Source: Haemonchus contortus
Lineage: Eukaryota > Nematoda > Chromadorea > Rhabditida > Trichostrongylidae
DNA length: 64,000 nucleotides
Reading direction: 5' to 3'
Assembly: GCA_000469685.2 (NCBI GenBank)
Contig: LS997563.1
Location: forward strand, 34,068,468 to 34,132,467
The translations under genes and the position numbers were made by a program. Positions 1-10,449 of the stretch are shown in pieces (the first letter of the stretch is position 1; the number at the start of each line of letters is the position of its first letter). Below the pieces are notes generated by a model. That model saw nothing but the letters and a program-made list of their open reading frames with translations. It did not search any database and was not told the DNA's origin.

Positions 1-1162
1 TCCGATTGTTATGGAATGGAATTTTTCTGTGTTCTCGGGAAATCATAGAATAGTCATGTTCTCAATCCTCTTTTTTTGGTAGGACCGTGTTGATTACTAA
101 AATCGATATCGTTCTCAATGCGTTAACTTCACTAAAGTAAGCGCAATTCTCGAGGTAGATAATAAGCTCAGCTAAAGAATCGGCGATTGTCTTGGGGGGG
201 GGGGGGGGTAATAGCAACAGTGATAACACTTCAATAATATGTTTTGCTTCTTTCTACGTTGCGGAAATCAAAAACACGAACAGCTGCAGATGTATCACCT
301 ATCACTATCCCTCAATTCAATGTGTGTTCGCTCTTGTGAATAGAATTGAATGGACAAGTTGTGGCTAAGAAGTCTTCACAGATTCAGGGTAAAAAAGCAT
401 AGAAACGGCACGAACTTTTGGAACCCCTCGATAAATCATGTCACGAACGTTTTTGCTTCGTTTAGCGACCGTGCAATCAAATACTCATTTGACAAGTAGG
501 AAGGGGGATTTCAGGTTTTACCAAATTGTAGCACCGTTTTGTGTTTTCTTATTCACCATCAGAAAATAGACATTTTGAACTGTGCTTGTCGCAGGTCGGC
601 CGTAGCTGGGTTTGCAGTCACGGCCGCTGTTGGCGGCTAGTAGCAGAATTGCTGTCGAGCAGAGCAGAGCAGCAGTAGCAGTTCTGTGACCAGATGTGCA
701 GCCGTGCGGTGCAGTATCAGTGCAGAACAGCACTTTCGGGTGCAGAACCTGAGTATCAGCTTCTGCAATGCTGAATGAACCTGTTATTGCCGATTCCATG
801 GCCATGGTGGTCGGTAATCAAGCTCTCTGAATAGTTGCAGCGTTTTCCGCATTTTCTATCACATCGAGCAGCTCACTCATGGTGATAATTTGTCCATTGT
901 TGGTTTGAAGAAATGATGCAGGTCTTGCTACGACTCTTCGCACGATTCTCATTGTTGAGTTGAACAGTTATCACTTTTAATTTTGAGAGCTTTCGAGCCC
1001 ATGCACAGAAGCTCAACGGCGCGTTTGCTCGAAAAGCATTTGAGTGAAGAGTAGCGCTACATAAAATCGAAAACCGACAAAGGATCATACATTATCGTGC
1101 GATGTAGTCCAAACAAGACTGTGAAGCATCAATATCGAAATATATTTTTATTCGTTTCTTAG
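1..1162. other. No exon recognised; probably intron of the SR-protein gene
   Basis: No exon with a convincing reading frame and splice sites was found here. The stretch ends at a TTTCTTAG acceptor feeding the RS-domain exon at 1163, so at least its right part is probably intron of that gene on the + strand. A run of about 15 G sits near 194-208. The two minus-strand open frames (518-805, 873-1088) show no recognisable domain. Confidence 0.5.
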
Positions 1163-1643
1163 GTCGCGCTCGCGGTCTCCTCGTCGTCGCAGCCGAAGCC
1201 GTTCTCCTCGCCGTTCAAGATCTCGCTCACCTCGTAGCAAGAGTCGCAGTGCATCGGTGAGTCGAATTTAGCAGACCACATCATACTCCGTTGATTCATC
1301 AGAAAGTCATGCCGGGCATTTCTGCATGTTCAAGTGTTGCTGTGTGTGACAGTGTGTTCGATATGAAACGCTGGCGCTAAAGTTCAATGAATAAATCAAG
1401 GTTCAAGGTTTCATCAACGTTGTGAAATCATGTTACGATTCTTTCGACGAGGACTGTTCTTTTCTTTTTTTTCTTGATCTTGTTTTATATATTCTAATGA
1501 TATCAATTTAGCCTCGCCGAAGCCGCAGCCGTAGTGCAAGCCCTCGTGGGCGTCGGTCGTCGTCTCCAAATGGCAAAGAAGAATCACCACGAGGTTCAGA
1601 TGCTCGTGGCTCGCGAAGCAGAAGTCGTTCGGGTAGTCCTTAA
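1163..1643 (+). CDS. SR-family splicing factor, C-terminal RS-domain exons (5' part outside window)
   Basis: Two exons, 1163-1256 and 1512-1643, are joined by a GT-AG intron (donor gtgagt, acceptor TTTAG) with matching phase. The first reads SRSRSPRRRSRSRSPRR..., the second PRRSRSRSASPRGRR... and ends ...SRSRSRSGSP-stop. Dense Arg-Ser dipeptides of this kind are the RS domain of SR proteins, nuclear factors that bind exonic enhancers through N-terminal RRMs and recruit the spliceosome; their RS tails are phosphorylated by SRPK/CLK kinases. The RRM exons must lie left of the window or in its first kilobase, where I did not find them. Which SR protein (RSP-type) this is cannot be told from the tail alone. 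Family assignment is strong; exact gene is unknown. Confidence 0.85.
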
Positions 1644-1820
1644 AGGGAAATGGTGTCCAATGTTTGCAGTAGCTGCTTCCAAATTTTCCGTTGAATTATG
1701 AAGTGTTTTCCGTTTTCTCTTCAATTTTTACATCCACTGTGCGTATCTTTTTACCGTGTACGTTCTTGTAATTTTATGTTGTGGTTGTGTTTGTTCTGCA
1801 AGCTGTAGCGTAACGCATTC

Positions 1821-1826
1821 AATAAA
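1821..1826 (+). terminator. Poly(A) signal of the SR-protein gene
   Basis: AATAAA lies about 180 bp after the SR-protein stop codon in an AT-rich 3' UTR, a normal spacing for a nematode cleavage/polyadenylation signal. Confidence 0.7.
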
Positions 1827-1849
1827 ATGATCTGTGTGTTCGAAGTCAT

Positions 1850-3100
1850 TCAATACAGCTGAAGTTGGGATAAACTGTTATGTCACAAAAAGGATTTCTC
1901 TTCATCCATGACTGAAACTGGCAGGCTTCCTGCGCACAACTCCGATTTTTAGAGTTATGTCAAATAGTATTACATCACAAAACCTCGGGTGTGCTTCGTT
2001 TTTTTCTTTTATTTTCTGTTCAGGTGGTCAATTCGACGTCCCAGACTCTTATCCATCTGCTACAAAACACTCAAAGTTGATACCTGGAGAACTTGAAGAA
2101 TTGAAATTCTATTGGGAGACGAGGAAACAGTTTCTTTTTTTCTCAATTTCGATTTATAAAAACATTTACCGGTCCATGGACATTCGCTTCCTTGCTCTCA
2201 AGATATTGGAACTTACGGAACTTACAATTACAAGGGCTTAGAATTAACTATCTTACGGGATGGGGTTTGGCCCTCCTTACGTGCCAACAGAAAAAATCCA
2301 TATTTGATGTAAAGATGATTTAGGACGGTAGGGATAGATTGGAAGGCATGATTAACTCAATTGCAGAGTTAGAGGGTTAGTAACTACAAGCCGATCACCC
2401 CAACGAAACACTCGTTTTCTGGTTCATCTCTGAAACATTTAAATACAAACTAGAAATAGAAACATCTACAGGTCATACACCGGCACACATCGCATAGCGA
2501 TATACCGATACACAGTCACACACCCTTCGACGTACAGGTGAGTGGTAAAGCAATTAGTCACAAAATTCCTTTTTCCTCAGGTTCTGTTTCTCTCTTTCTT
2601 TTCATCTGAAAGCTTTCGAAATTCCCTTAAACTGGGATATTTCCTTCAGATTGCCATCCATCCCACTTGATCTTGATAGTACAGGGTGCGCCAAATTATG
2701 ATGACGCCGCACGCTGACGCTCATACCATTTTTTCTGAGACTATAACATTTCATTCGGTTTCTTCCATTTCCACGGTAAATTTCATTGTTTTCTCCCCAG
2801 TGATACTGAACTTTTGGCAGATCCTATAAATAATGGAGGTGTAACTACTCCGTGAATCAAACATCACTTTGCATTTACAAGCACTTTTAGCACGGGACAT
2901 CTATAGAAGACTCGATATAAGAAGGCAGCTGGCATATACAACCATAAGACGCTGTACAGGGTTGAGAGCAACTGCAGATCGGAGGGATAAACATGAAAGG
3001 CCTACGCTCACATTCAGGAGGAGTATTGAGGGAGCAGGGCGAAGGTCTGCGTAGCAGTGAAGTTCATTCTGTGCACAATTTTGTTGAAGGAACGGATAAC
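1850..3100. other. No recognisable feature
   Basis: Several short open frames occur on both strands, for example 1957-2241 + and 2869-3054 +. None has a domain I recognise or clear paired splice sites. I treat the stretch as intergenic. Confidence 0.4.
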
Positions 3101-3415
3101 TCATGCAGTTTCCTGCGCAAAATCATGAAAAAGCATCTGTACAATAAGCCCTTCATAGATCAGGGAGTGATTTCCCGAGTGAGCAGGCCAACGAGAAGGG
3201 AAAGGTCCGTTCACAGCTGCTGCTACTCGAATTTCAAATAAATAGTCATAGGGAATTTCTGGTTCACCGACGAAAAGATATTCACGATGGGGAAGGTGCT
3301 CACTGATCAGAGCGACGGTAGGAAGTTGAAAGAAATGGAAGTGGTACAGCGCTAGACTTACTAACTTTCTGTAATGGCCTTTGCGAGTATCACCGCCCGA
3401 TCGAGGCAAAGACAC
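3101..3415 (-). other. Unassigned open frame, possible fibronectin-III-like exon
   Basis: The minus-strand frame contains PYDYLFEIRVAAAVNGPF followed by PSRW, which resembles the F-G strand region of a fibronectin type III domain (Y-x-F-x-V-x-A-x-N-G). A splice acceptor-like TCTGATCAG lies inside the frame, but no convincing donor follows. It could be an exon relic or coincidence. The overlapping + frame 2993-3241 has no such pattern. Confidence 0.2.
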
Positions 3416-3450
3416 CGAATATATTTGTAAATTAAGGAGTCAAAGTTGAT

Positions 3451-3759
3451 TTGAAGTCCCATTTAATCTCTCCATGTTTAATTAGACGCTTTGGCGATTC
3501 AAACCGAACATGTTCCTGGGATGAAACTCCTAACCGCAAACCAGAGATCATCCAGAATTTCGTAAAAAGAGTTTCCCGACTACTCAACCTTCGATCCGTG
3601 ACCACGCAAGAGCCCTTACCTAGATCCCATCTCATGGATCTTTCAGTGCGGTCAACCTTGGAAATTAAAACACGCGTCGGCCCAAACAAGAACTGGAATG
3701 ATCTCGAAAATGCCCTGCCTGCCACTGTGGACAGCTTCTATCGTCGTCTCCGGGGTTGA
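3451..3759 (+). other. Unassigned 102-aa open frame
   Basis: An open + frame, hydrophilic and rich in Arg and Asn, ends in ATVDSFYRRLRG. The minus strand is also open over almost the same span (3432-3725), so openness is weak evidence of coding. It could be a degraded transposon protein. No family recognised. Confidence 0.2.
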
Positions 3760-3887
3760 GTGGAAGCAGGAAGCAACAGATCTCAGTTCCAATGTACACT
3801 ATTTCGGTAAGAGATTAGTGGTGATTTCTTTTGGCATTGGTTTGCTTCACTGAATTTCTGTTCGTTTTCGGAAATGTGATATTTGTG

Positions 3888-4145
3888 GGGTGTGGTGCGT
3901 TAGGAACGAAATGGTCGCGTCGCGGTGAGAGGGGCGTCGCGCGCGAAGGAATGTAGCAGGATGCAGCAGTAGGTAAGAAATACAAGAACAAAAGTACTGA
4001 TAGAAGAATTATGCATAAAATAATGATCACATTTCGATTGAGCTGTATGAAGAACGCTAGACCTGTAATAACGGCGAATGAGTATTCTGCGACAGCCGCG
4101 TGCGGCAAAACGATTACCCAAAATCGTTCCTAACGCCCGTCTCCC
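3888..4145 (-). mobile_element. 258-bp MULE-type MITE, copy 1
   Basis: The termini are inverted: GGGTGTGGTGCGTTAGGAACGA at the left, and the complement of GGGAGACGGGCGTTAGGAACGA at the right. The inner 13 bp (GCGTTAGGAACGA) is perfectly inverted. The flanks carry a 9-bp target-site duplication with one mismatch, atatttgtg (3879-3887) and atatctgtg (4146-4154). A 9-bp duplication with imperfect TIRs is typical of Mutator-like elements. It encodes nothing and is homologous end to end with the copy at 6414-6671, in reverse orientation. Confidence 0.8.
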
Positions 4146-4305
4146 ATATCTGTGTCATCATAATTTTGGTCCACCTTGCATTACAGTATTCGGGAGGAGT
4201 CTACCAAAGTTTTCTCATTCACATTTTCCTAGATTGTTCCAAAGTTTAGAAGTACTACGAAAGGACACTGCTCATTGTATGTGTATAAAATAAAAGTCTT
4301 GAGGC

Positions 4306-4480
4306 TCTTTGGGCGTTTATCAATCCCGTCTGAGGGATGCGCCTTGGCACTTGACTTCGATTCAGAATCGTAGTGACGTTTTGAATGCGTATGCAGTCTA
4401 TGCTACGAATTGTGATGGCAAGCCGATGTTTAAGTCAACCTTTTCATCCTCCCAAGCATATCTGGTACCGATTAACTGAA
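4306..4480 (-). mobile_element. tRNA-derived SINE, 5'-truncated copy
   Basis: The reverse complement matches the body of the SINE at 53937-54226: an ATCGGTACCAG-like stretch, GGGAGGAT, then CACTACGATTCTGAAT and GGCGCATCCCTCAGACGGGA. The tRNA-like head with boxes A and B is missing. Confidence 0.7.
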
Positions 4481-6413
4481 CGCGGAGCGAGGAAGGCTCG
4501 TTTGACATAGAAGAGTACTGATCCCTTGCCATGCCTGTGTAATAGTTCAGCACTCGCCACTACACCACCTTCCCCCCTCCCTTCCCCCCCCCCCCCCCCC
4601 CCTCCCGACTTAAACATTCCGAATTTAAAAAGCCAATGTTATCACATCTGGATTGACTCAAAAACACATCTCATGTCTTATTCTATGATTTCTTTTCAAA
4701 TACCTTACCATTCTATGATTTGAACATCTCTGATGAGGATTCGACCAGCATCCTAGCCGTGCGGCAGAAGTAAGAGTTGAACATGGGAGAATAGAACTGT
4801 TTGTCAATCCTGACCCTGACTAAAGACCCAATATTTACGAGTTCCTTATAGCTGGGTATACTACTTAGTTCACATGCAGTTGCTCGAAAGTCTGACAAAC
4901 TTCATGCTCCTTTTCCAGCTTGGCTACATCGTTTACCTTCAAGGATTCCATATTCGTGAGCAACAATCCAAGTGATTCAACGCGTAGGCATTTACTTCCC
5001 TTTCTCAGTCCAAACCTCCATCTCTTTCTCTCCTGTGAAGGCGTTTCTATATTGAAGTGATGGAATGCTGACCTCTGAACTTACAGATCCCCTTCCTGTC
5101 TCTCCCTCATCTCTCCCTTTTCCCTATTCTAAAATGATTCAATTATGCAAGCTTGCATACACGCATAGGGAAGATGCGGAAAAGTGCAGGAATACTTTCA
5201 CATTTCCGATTGCTCAGTAATGCATGAGTACCTCTGAAAAGAGATTTCGAACGGCCGTTCGTACTTATAAATACTGCTGAGTAATGGCATGTGTCGATCT
5301 GTCTGTCGCAATCCTGAGGACACTCATCAATCTGTTGCCTTGCCATAGCTTTAATGGGTTGTACCAATATAACTTGGTGATGATATATAGCTTGGACTAA
5401 GGCAGGTGCTACTTTATCCAGGACTAGTACCTCCATTGAATCCCTTATAGTTATTTTGATGTTTTTTGAGGCCTCTTAAAAACCTCGAGCAAATCTTCAT
5501 GTCCCACACTCCTAGTAGGTAATACTCTAAGTAAACGCTTTGTTTAATCTCATCATTAGTTATGATTTCTGTGATTGGTAGGGTTCTACACATTCTTCAA
5601 GTGTCTTCCTCAGATACTTTACTGTTCTTTCACATCCCATTCAAGTTGAAAAAAAATGTGCGTTGAATCTTCAGCGTTCCCATGATCACTGAACCATTTC
5701 TAGCACTCTTAACCTTGCTCATCTCCACTGGTTTTCACGCCAATTAATTTTTACCAGAAAATGTTTCATATCCGAATAGTTTTTGTCCAAAGGACTTCTA
5801 TAGCTGCTGAACAATCTGATATCTGAATCTAGTAAGCTGATGCTTACCGTCAGATGATTACTGTCGTTTCTCAAAAGTATTAGACATTTCTGTGTCGTTT
5901 CACAATGGTATGTAGAAATCTACAGACCAAGAGATCCATTCGGTTCTTTGCACACCCCATTTTTCTCCACTAACAAAAGTGGGAGTGTAGTCTTCCAATC
6001 AGAGAATATTTCGAAGCCCTGTCCGTAGAAATGAGGATACGTCAGCACCACTAGCTACTGCACCGTTTGACGAGGATGTAGCGCCACAACCACCACAAGT
6101 TCCTGTTGGAAAACACTTTTCACAGGCAGCGCGGCACAATAGATACTTTTGAAAATTATAAGCCCTTTCACCCAAATAATAGAAAGTAAGCTTATAGGCC
6201 GATGCTCGCAAAAGCAATTTGCCAAGTGGAACTACTCAATTTGACTTCCTGTTGAGATCGGACTGAAAAGTTTGAAAACGTAGGCGTGCAGACCTCCCCT
6301 GAAATGGTGCGGAATTACTAAAATGTCATTTTGAAGCATGCCGTTCGTCGAGTCTACTGTCAGTTATGGGCTTTCTACTCTGAAGGGTCTGTGTGGAGAC
6401 AAGTGTGATTGAG
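4481..6413. other. No gene recognised
   Basis: Only short open frames are present, without domains. There is a C-rich low-complexity run at about 4585-4603. Nothing else could be supported. Confidence 0.4.
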
Positions 6414-6671
6414 GGGAGACGGGCGTTAGGAACGATTTAAGGTAATCGATTGGCCGCACGCGGCTGTCGCGGACCGCTCATTTGCCGTTATTACAGCTCT
6501 GGCGTTATTCATACAGCTAAATCGATATGCGATCATTATTTTATGCATAATTCCCCTATTAGTACTTTTGTTCTTGTATTCCTTACCTACTGCTGCATCC
6601 TGCTACATTCCTTCGCGCGCGACGCCCCTCTCACCGCGATGCGACCATTTCGTTCCTAACGCACCACACCC
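6414..6671 (+). mobile_element. 258-bp MULE-type MITE, copy 2
   Basis: It begins GGGAGACGGGCGTTAGG and ends CCTAACGCACCACACCC. A perfect 9-bp target-site duplication flanks it (gtgattgag at 6405-6413 and 6672-6680). The length equals that of copy 1 and the interior aligns with copy 1 in reverse. The 69-aa frame inside (6450-6659) is not a gene. Confidence 0.85.
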
Positions 6672-7391
6672 GTGATTGAGGCTTCCATCTTGAAGGCATC
6701 GTTGGTCTTTCAAATAGAAGGGAAGCATTCAAGACAGGACCTTTCTCAGAAGTGTCATATAAATCCCTCCGCCTCCTTTTTGCGTAAAGGCAAAAGTCAA
6801 GGAAAATTTCGGTATGTGACGGCGCAGCGATACACCGTCTGAAATGCTCGAAACGAAGACATACGAATAGAGTAGAAGTTGCTTATAAAAGTATTTCGAA
6901 ACATGATCAATATCAAATCACTCACGTCTTCAGCTGTTGTAAACGTGGAAGTGGATAGCTTCTTTCTTTCTTTCCACCTCAAAATGTATTCACATGTACC
7001 CATGCATCAGAGACGCATGTCGAAATGGCTTTATATCATTTTACGCATGAGAAGTTGTACTTTCGAAAGGAAAAACGCGGTTAGTAGCACCCATGTCGTC
7101 CTTATAAATTAATGATGACTTCCATACTTTTCATAAAGCCAAACATGGGATCCGTACTTCAGCGTTGCCCCATAATGTTTCTACGCCGATTCATAAATCT
7201 TCTTTCTCTTGTCGACGTGATTTATTCTAGCATAAGGAAAAGTGATTTGGGAACATCAATCAGGGTAGCCTAAAGGACAGGAGCACGGAGGGGGCTGAAC
7301 AACGTAAATTGGAAAGAATCAATGCTGCCATATGCGCTCCATTACGAATGCCAGTCAGGAAAAAAGGTAAGGAAAATAGGAGATGGCCTTC
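6672..7391. other. No gene recognised
   Basis: Short frames on both strands only (for example 6797-7003 and 6879-7112), with no domain and no splice-supported exon. Confidence 0.4.
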
Positions 7392-7577
7392 AACTTCATT
7401 CAGTCCCGTTTGGGACACGCTCCCGCATGGACTTCCCTATAAAATCATTGTGGCGTTTTGAATTACTATCTGCGTATGCAGTGAATCGCAATACCCAGCT
7501 GATGTACGAGTCAGTGCTATAGTCCTCCAAGACGAGACTGGTTCAAATTTACCGAGGTATGAAAGGCTTGATTGGTT
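7392..7577 (-). mobile_element. tRNA-derived SINE, 5'-truncated copy
   Basis: The reverse complement carries the SINE body: CAGTCTCGTCTTGGAGGA, GCACTGACTCGTACATC, then AAAACGCCACAATGATT and the GGAGCGTGTCCCAAACGGGA tail. The tRNA head is largely missing or diverged. Confidence 0.65.
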
Positions 7578-7856
7578 CTGGTGTGCATCGATCTCGAAAA
7601 CATCGTAGTTGCTAAATCAATGGAACGATTGAACTACCAGTTAGCGGTGAAAAGTAAACACCGCACGAACTCCGAAGGTCAATCTCAATGCTGTTATCGT
7701 TTACTTTCGAGTCAGAACGACAACATTACCACAGAGATGCGATATATCGACTAATGCGTGCTCTGAATAATATTTGAGTGAGATGAATCTCAAGAATCTC
7801 AGCTACCTCGAGAATGAGCTTGACTTCAACTTCTTTGATAACCAGCCTCGGATGGA

Positions 7857-8130
7857 GGTGGTGAAATGGCAAGTGGTGCACCACACGCATGGTCTTGGTT
7901 CGAAGGTTCGGTATCCGCCTTGGCAAGCGAACCTTCCATCTCTCCTCAGTCGATTGATTGGTACCAGGCTCGTCTGGGAGGATTAAGCACTGACTTGTGT
8001 TATGCATCAGCCGGCCACCGCAAGTCATTGCATAGGCCACATACGGATTCAATAGGCCACTACGATTCCGAAGGAAAGTCCAATGCGTGGGCGCACCCTC
8101 AAAGAGGATTGACCAACGCCAAAGAACTTC
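7857..8130 (+). mobile_element. tRNA-derived SINE, near full length
   Basis: It starts with the tRNA-like head (GGTGGTGAAATGGCAAGTGG) and a mutated box B (GGTTCGAAGGTTCGG). The shared body follows: CGATTGATTGGTACCAG, CTCGTCTGGGAGGAT, CACTGACTTGTG, CACTACGATTCCGAA and GGGCGCACCC. The 139-aa + frame and the 154-aa minus frame over this stretch are SINE read-through, not genes. Confidence 0.75.
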
Positions 8131-9210
8131 ATGCCTTGTCCTTTCAAATTCATCCTCTTTCTGGTAGGAAGGCATGTGATCACTCGCCACACCCCCTTTT
8201 CGTCCCTCACTGGAATTGGCTCGATTTAATCGTGAAAAGCGAACAACGGTGGACTTTTTCTTCGAAGAAGTTCAATATCCGATGATTGAAGCTTCGGTTT
8301 TTTGAAGATCATGCGATCACATAGGTTCACATTCCTCACAAAACAGGACCTTCAGGATAGGTCCATGTTTCATGTGAGGCCAGAGAGGGGAACTCAGAGC
8401 ATGTCTTTCTAGCCCCTATGATCCTTTCATTTCAAATACCACCCTAACGCAAGTGTTCTTCAGCTTTTGTTGTTGACTGATTTCCGGCAATCGCCTCGAA
8501 TTGCCGAAAGCTTCACAGCAGGACGCCATCTGCGGAAAACATTTTCCAGGTGATTTGTTGAATGGGGTTCCTTCATTTTTCCTTTACAGCTCTCAAGAGA
8601 GATGACGTCATTGTAAAGTCTGACAAAAGTGATCTAAGTGGAGTTAGTCACTCAGAATAAAAAGAATTATCTCCGAACTAGGTTGTATCTGAGACTTGAA
8701 AAAAAGGGCGCCAGGCACGGATGTCGACCACCTCAGATGATTTTTATTCTTCTGAAATTGCTGCAATTGTAAGCTCTAGTTTAAGAGTTTCAGCAACAAT
8801 TTGTGATTTGGATTAACATCTCCCTCTCTAAAGCTTTTGTTGAGAAATTTACTGCAGTCCTATTGAGCCCTATTGAGTTGCCATGAGCGATACTTACAGA
8901 GGTAGTAAATATATTATTTATCGCAGAATCAGTAATATACCTTTGACAAATGGCGTCATGCTGCGAAGTTCTCGGCAATTCGGGGCGATTATAGCCCGGA
9001 AACGACTCAATACCAATCTGAAAACCTTTTCGGAAAATGTCTTTTTTCGGTTATAATGGAAGATGAAAACCAGGAAGTAGTTTTTAGCCTGAGAATGAGT
9101 ACGGTATTGCGTATCACAGCGTATACAGTTTTCTATGTCAAAGGCCTTACCATACAGTCTTGAATGTGTAAATGTAAAAAAAATGGCTTCTGGATAATGA
9201 TTAGGGCAGA
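8131..9210. other. No gene recognised
   Basis: The minus frame 8918-9307 is open but its first third is SINE sequence. The remainder has no recognised domain. Confidence 0.4.
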
Positions 9211-9332
9211 GCTGGTATAGTGGTAAGTGGCGCCTTATCTCACGCACAGGGTTACCGGTTCGAACCTCGGATCGATATCCTCCTAGAGCAACCGAGTCTT
9301 CCATCACTCCGGGGTCGGTTAATTGGTACCAA
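9211..9332 (+). mobile_element. tRNA-derived SINE, 3'-truncated copy
   Basis: The tRNA-like head CTGGTATAGTGGTAAGTGG (box A region) and box B GGTTCGAACC are followed by GGATCGATATCC and CTCCGGGGTCGGTTAATTGG, where similarity stops. This is not a functional tRNA: an acceptor stem does not close and the body continues as SINE. Confidence 0.7.
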
Positions 9333-9341
9333 CCCCCAACC

Positions 9342-9774
9342 TCAACGGCTTGAATACGCTTTCCAGATCAAGCAGGTTAGGGAAGATTGATGTAATTTAA
9401 GACTGGGGGGTCCGTTGTATTTTGGAGCTACGAGAGACTTAGTTACTAGAAAGCAATTGCTGGCGGATTTCTCAGTTTTGTTCCTTCCGAAATACTTTTT
9501 GGAGAACACAGAGCTTTTTTCCTGAAATCTGTTCGTAATGGAGACGAATCCGATGCAGTTACCACTTTTCATGTTTTCCCCTTTGAACGCTCAACGAAAT
9601 GAGGGCAAAAACCTCAGCGTCACAGCCTTTGTTTTTTGAAATCTCCGGGAAGAAATATTTGAAGGATCCAGAGCTCAAAACAACCCATAAATTTAGGGCT
9701 CGTCCACTTGAAGCATCATTCTTCGAGATGGTGGTTACAATCCTTTGAGGCACTTTTTTGTTGGATTCGAACAA
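9342..9774 (-). other. Two unassigned minus-strand frames, possible exons
   Basis: Minus frame 9342-9572 contains an acceptor-like ...ACAGATTTCAG followed by a hydrophilic stretch (EKSSVFSKKYFGRNKTEK...). Minus frame 9559-9774 reads LNLWVVLSSGSFKYFFPEIS. They may be exons of an unrecognised gene together with 9918-10187, but the splice phases do not clearly join. No family recognised. Confidence 0.2.
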
Positions 9775-9917
9775 GTTAGGTAAGGTGCACCGATAATTTG
9801 CACGAATGCGAGAATGACGCCATTTTTCCTAATGGCTATTGGCAGCAGCGTTTCCTTTTCTTTCCCGCTGTCTTTCACCTTCGCTATCCATAATCTGTCA
9901 CAGTCTTTTCATCTAAA

Positions 9918-10187
9918 TTAATATTTAAAGCTTATTACGTCTTGAAATGAACTGCTGCTGAGTGCAGGGGCTCCTTTGAAACGGCAGGCTTTTTCGTACA
10001 ACAATGCTTCTACAATGACGTCGAATACGTCAGACTTCGAGTCTGTTCCTTCAAACAACCGCGATTCCCTAAACTGCAAATCAGTTGAGGAATGTGTTCC
10101 AAGCAGGACACGAAAGGTTACTGTATCACTTTCATTACTTCTAAGAGCTGTTAACAACACCAAACCACCTTCCTTCATAGTTTTCTT
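9918..10187 (-). other. Unassigned minus-strand frame with a good acceptor, possible exon
   Basis: On the minus strand, a TTTTGCCAG acceptor is followed by an open stretch (GKKTMKEGGLVLLTALRSNE..., then DVFDVIVEALLYEKACRF). A GTAATA donor-like site lies shortly before the in-frame stop. The + strand is also open here (9976-10266), so the coding strand is uncertain. No family recognised. Confidence 0.25.
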
Positions 10188-10449
10188 TCCAACTGGCAAA
10201 ATAATGAACAAAAAGAGCTTGTCAGTCTATGAAGAAAGTAGCCCACAAATGGTATTTACAGGTTGAAAAAATAAGTTCCAGTGTTGGTAGATTTTGTTTT
10301 GTAATGACCCCGTACATTCTTTTTCCAGATTTGAGGAGGAAGGCAGAAAGACATAACTTGAGCAAGGGTTTTATTTCCCAGACTAGTTTGGTCTTATCTC
10401 ATTGCCACAAACATATAGGAGGCTTTACTGGCTTAGAGACATAGTGGCA

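Noticed and set aside
4730..4737. CTGATGAG, a hammerhead core motif
   Set aside because: No GAAA strand or matching helices nearby; a single 8-mer is expected by chance.
6450..6659. 69-aa frame, similar to one on the opposite strand at 3900-4121
   Set aside because: The similarity is due to the two MITE copies, not to a shared gene.
7726..8190. 154-aa minus-strand frame
   Set aside because: Most of it runs antisense through the SINE at 7857-8130.
9211..9300. Possible tRNA gene (box A and box B GGTTCGAACC)
   Set aside because: The acceptor stem does not pair and the sequence continues with the same body as the other SINE copies; the same holds at 52165 and 53937.
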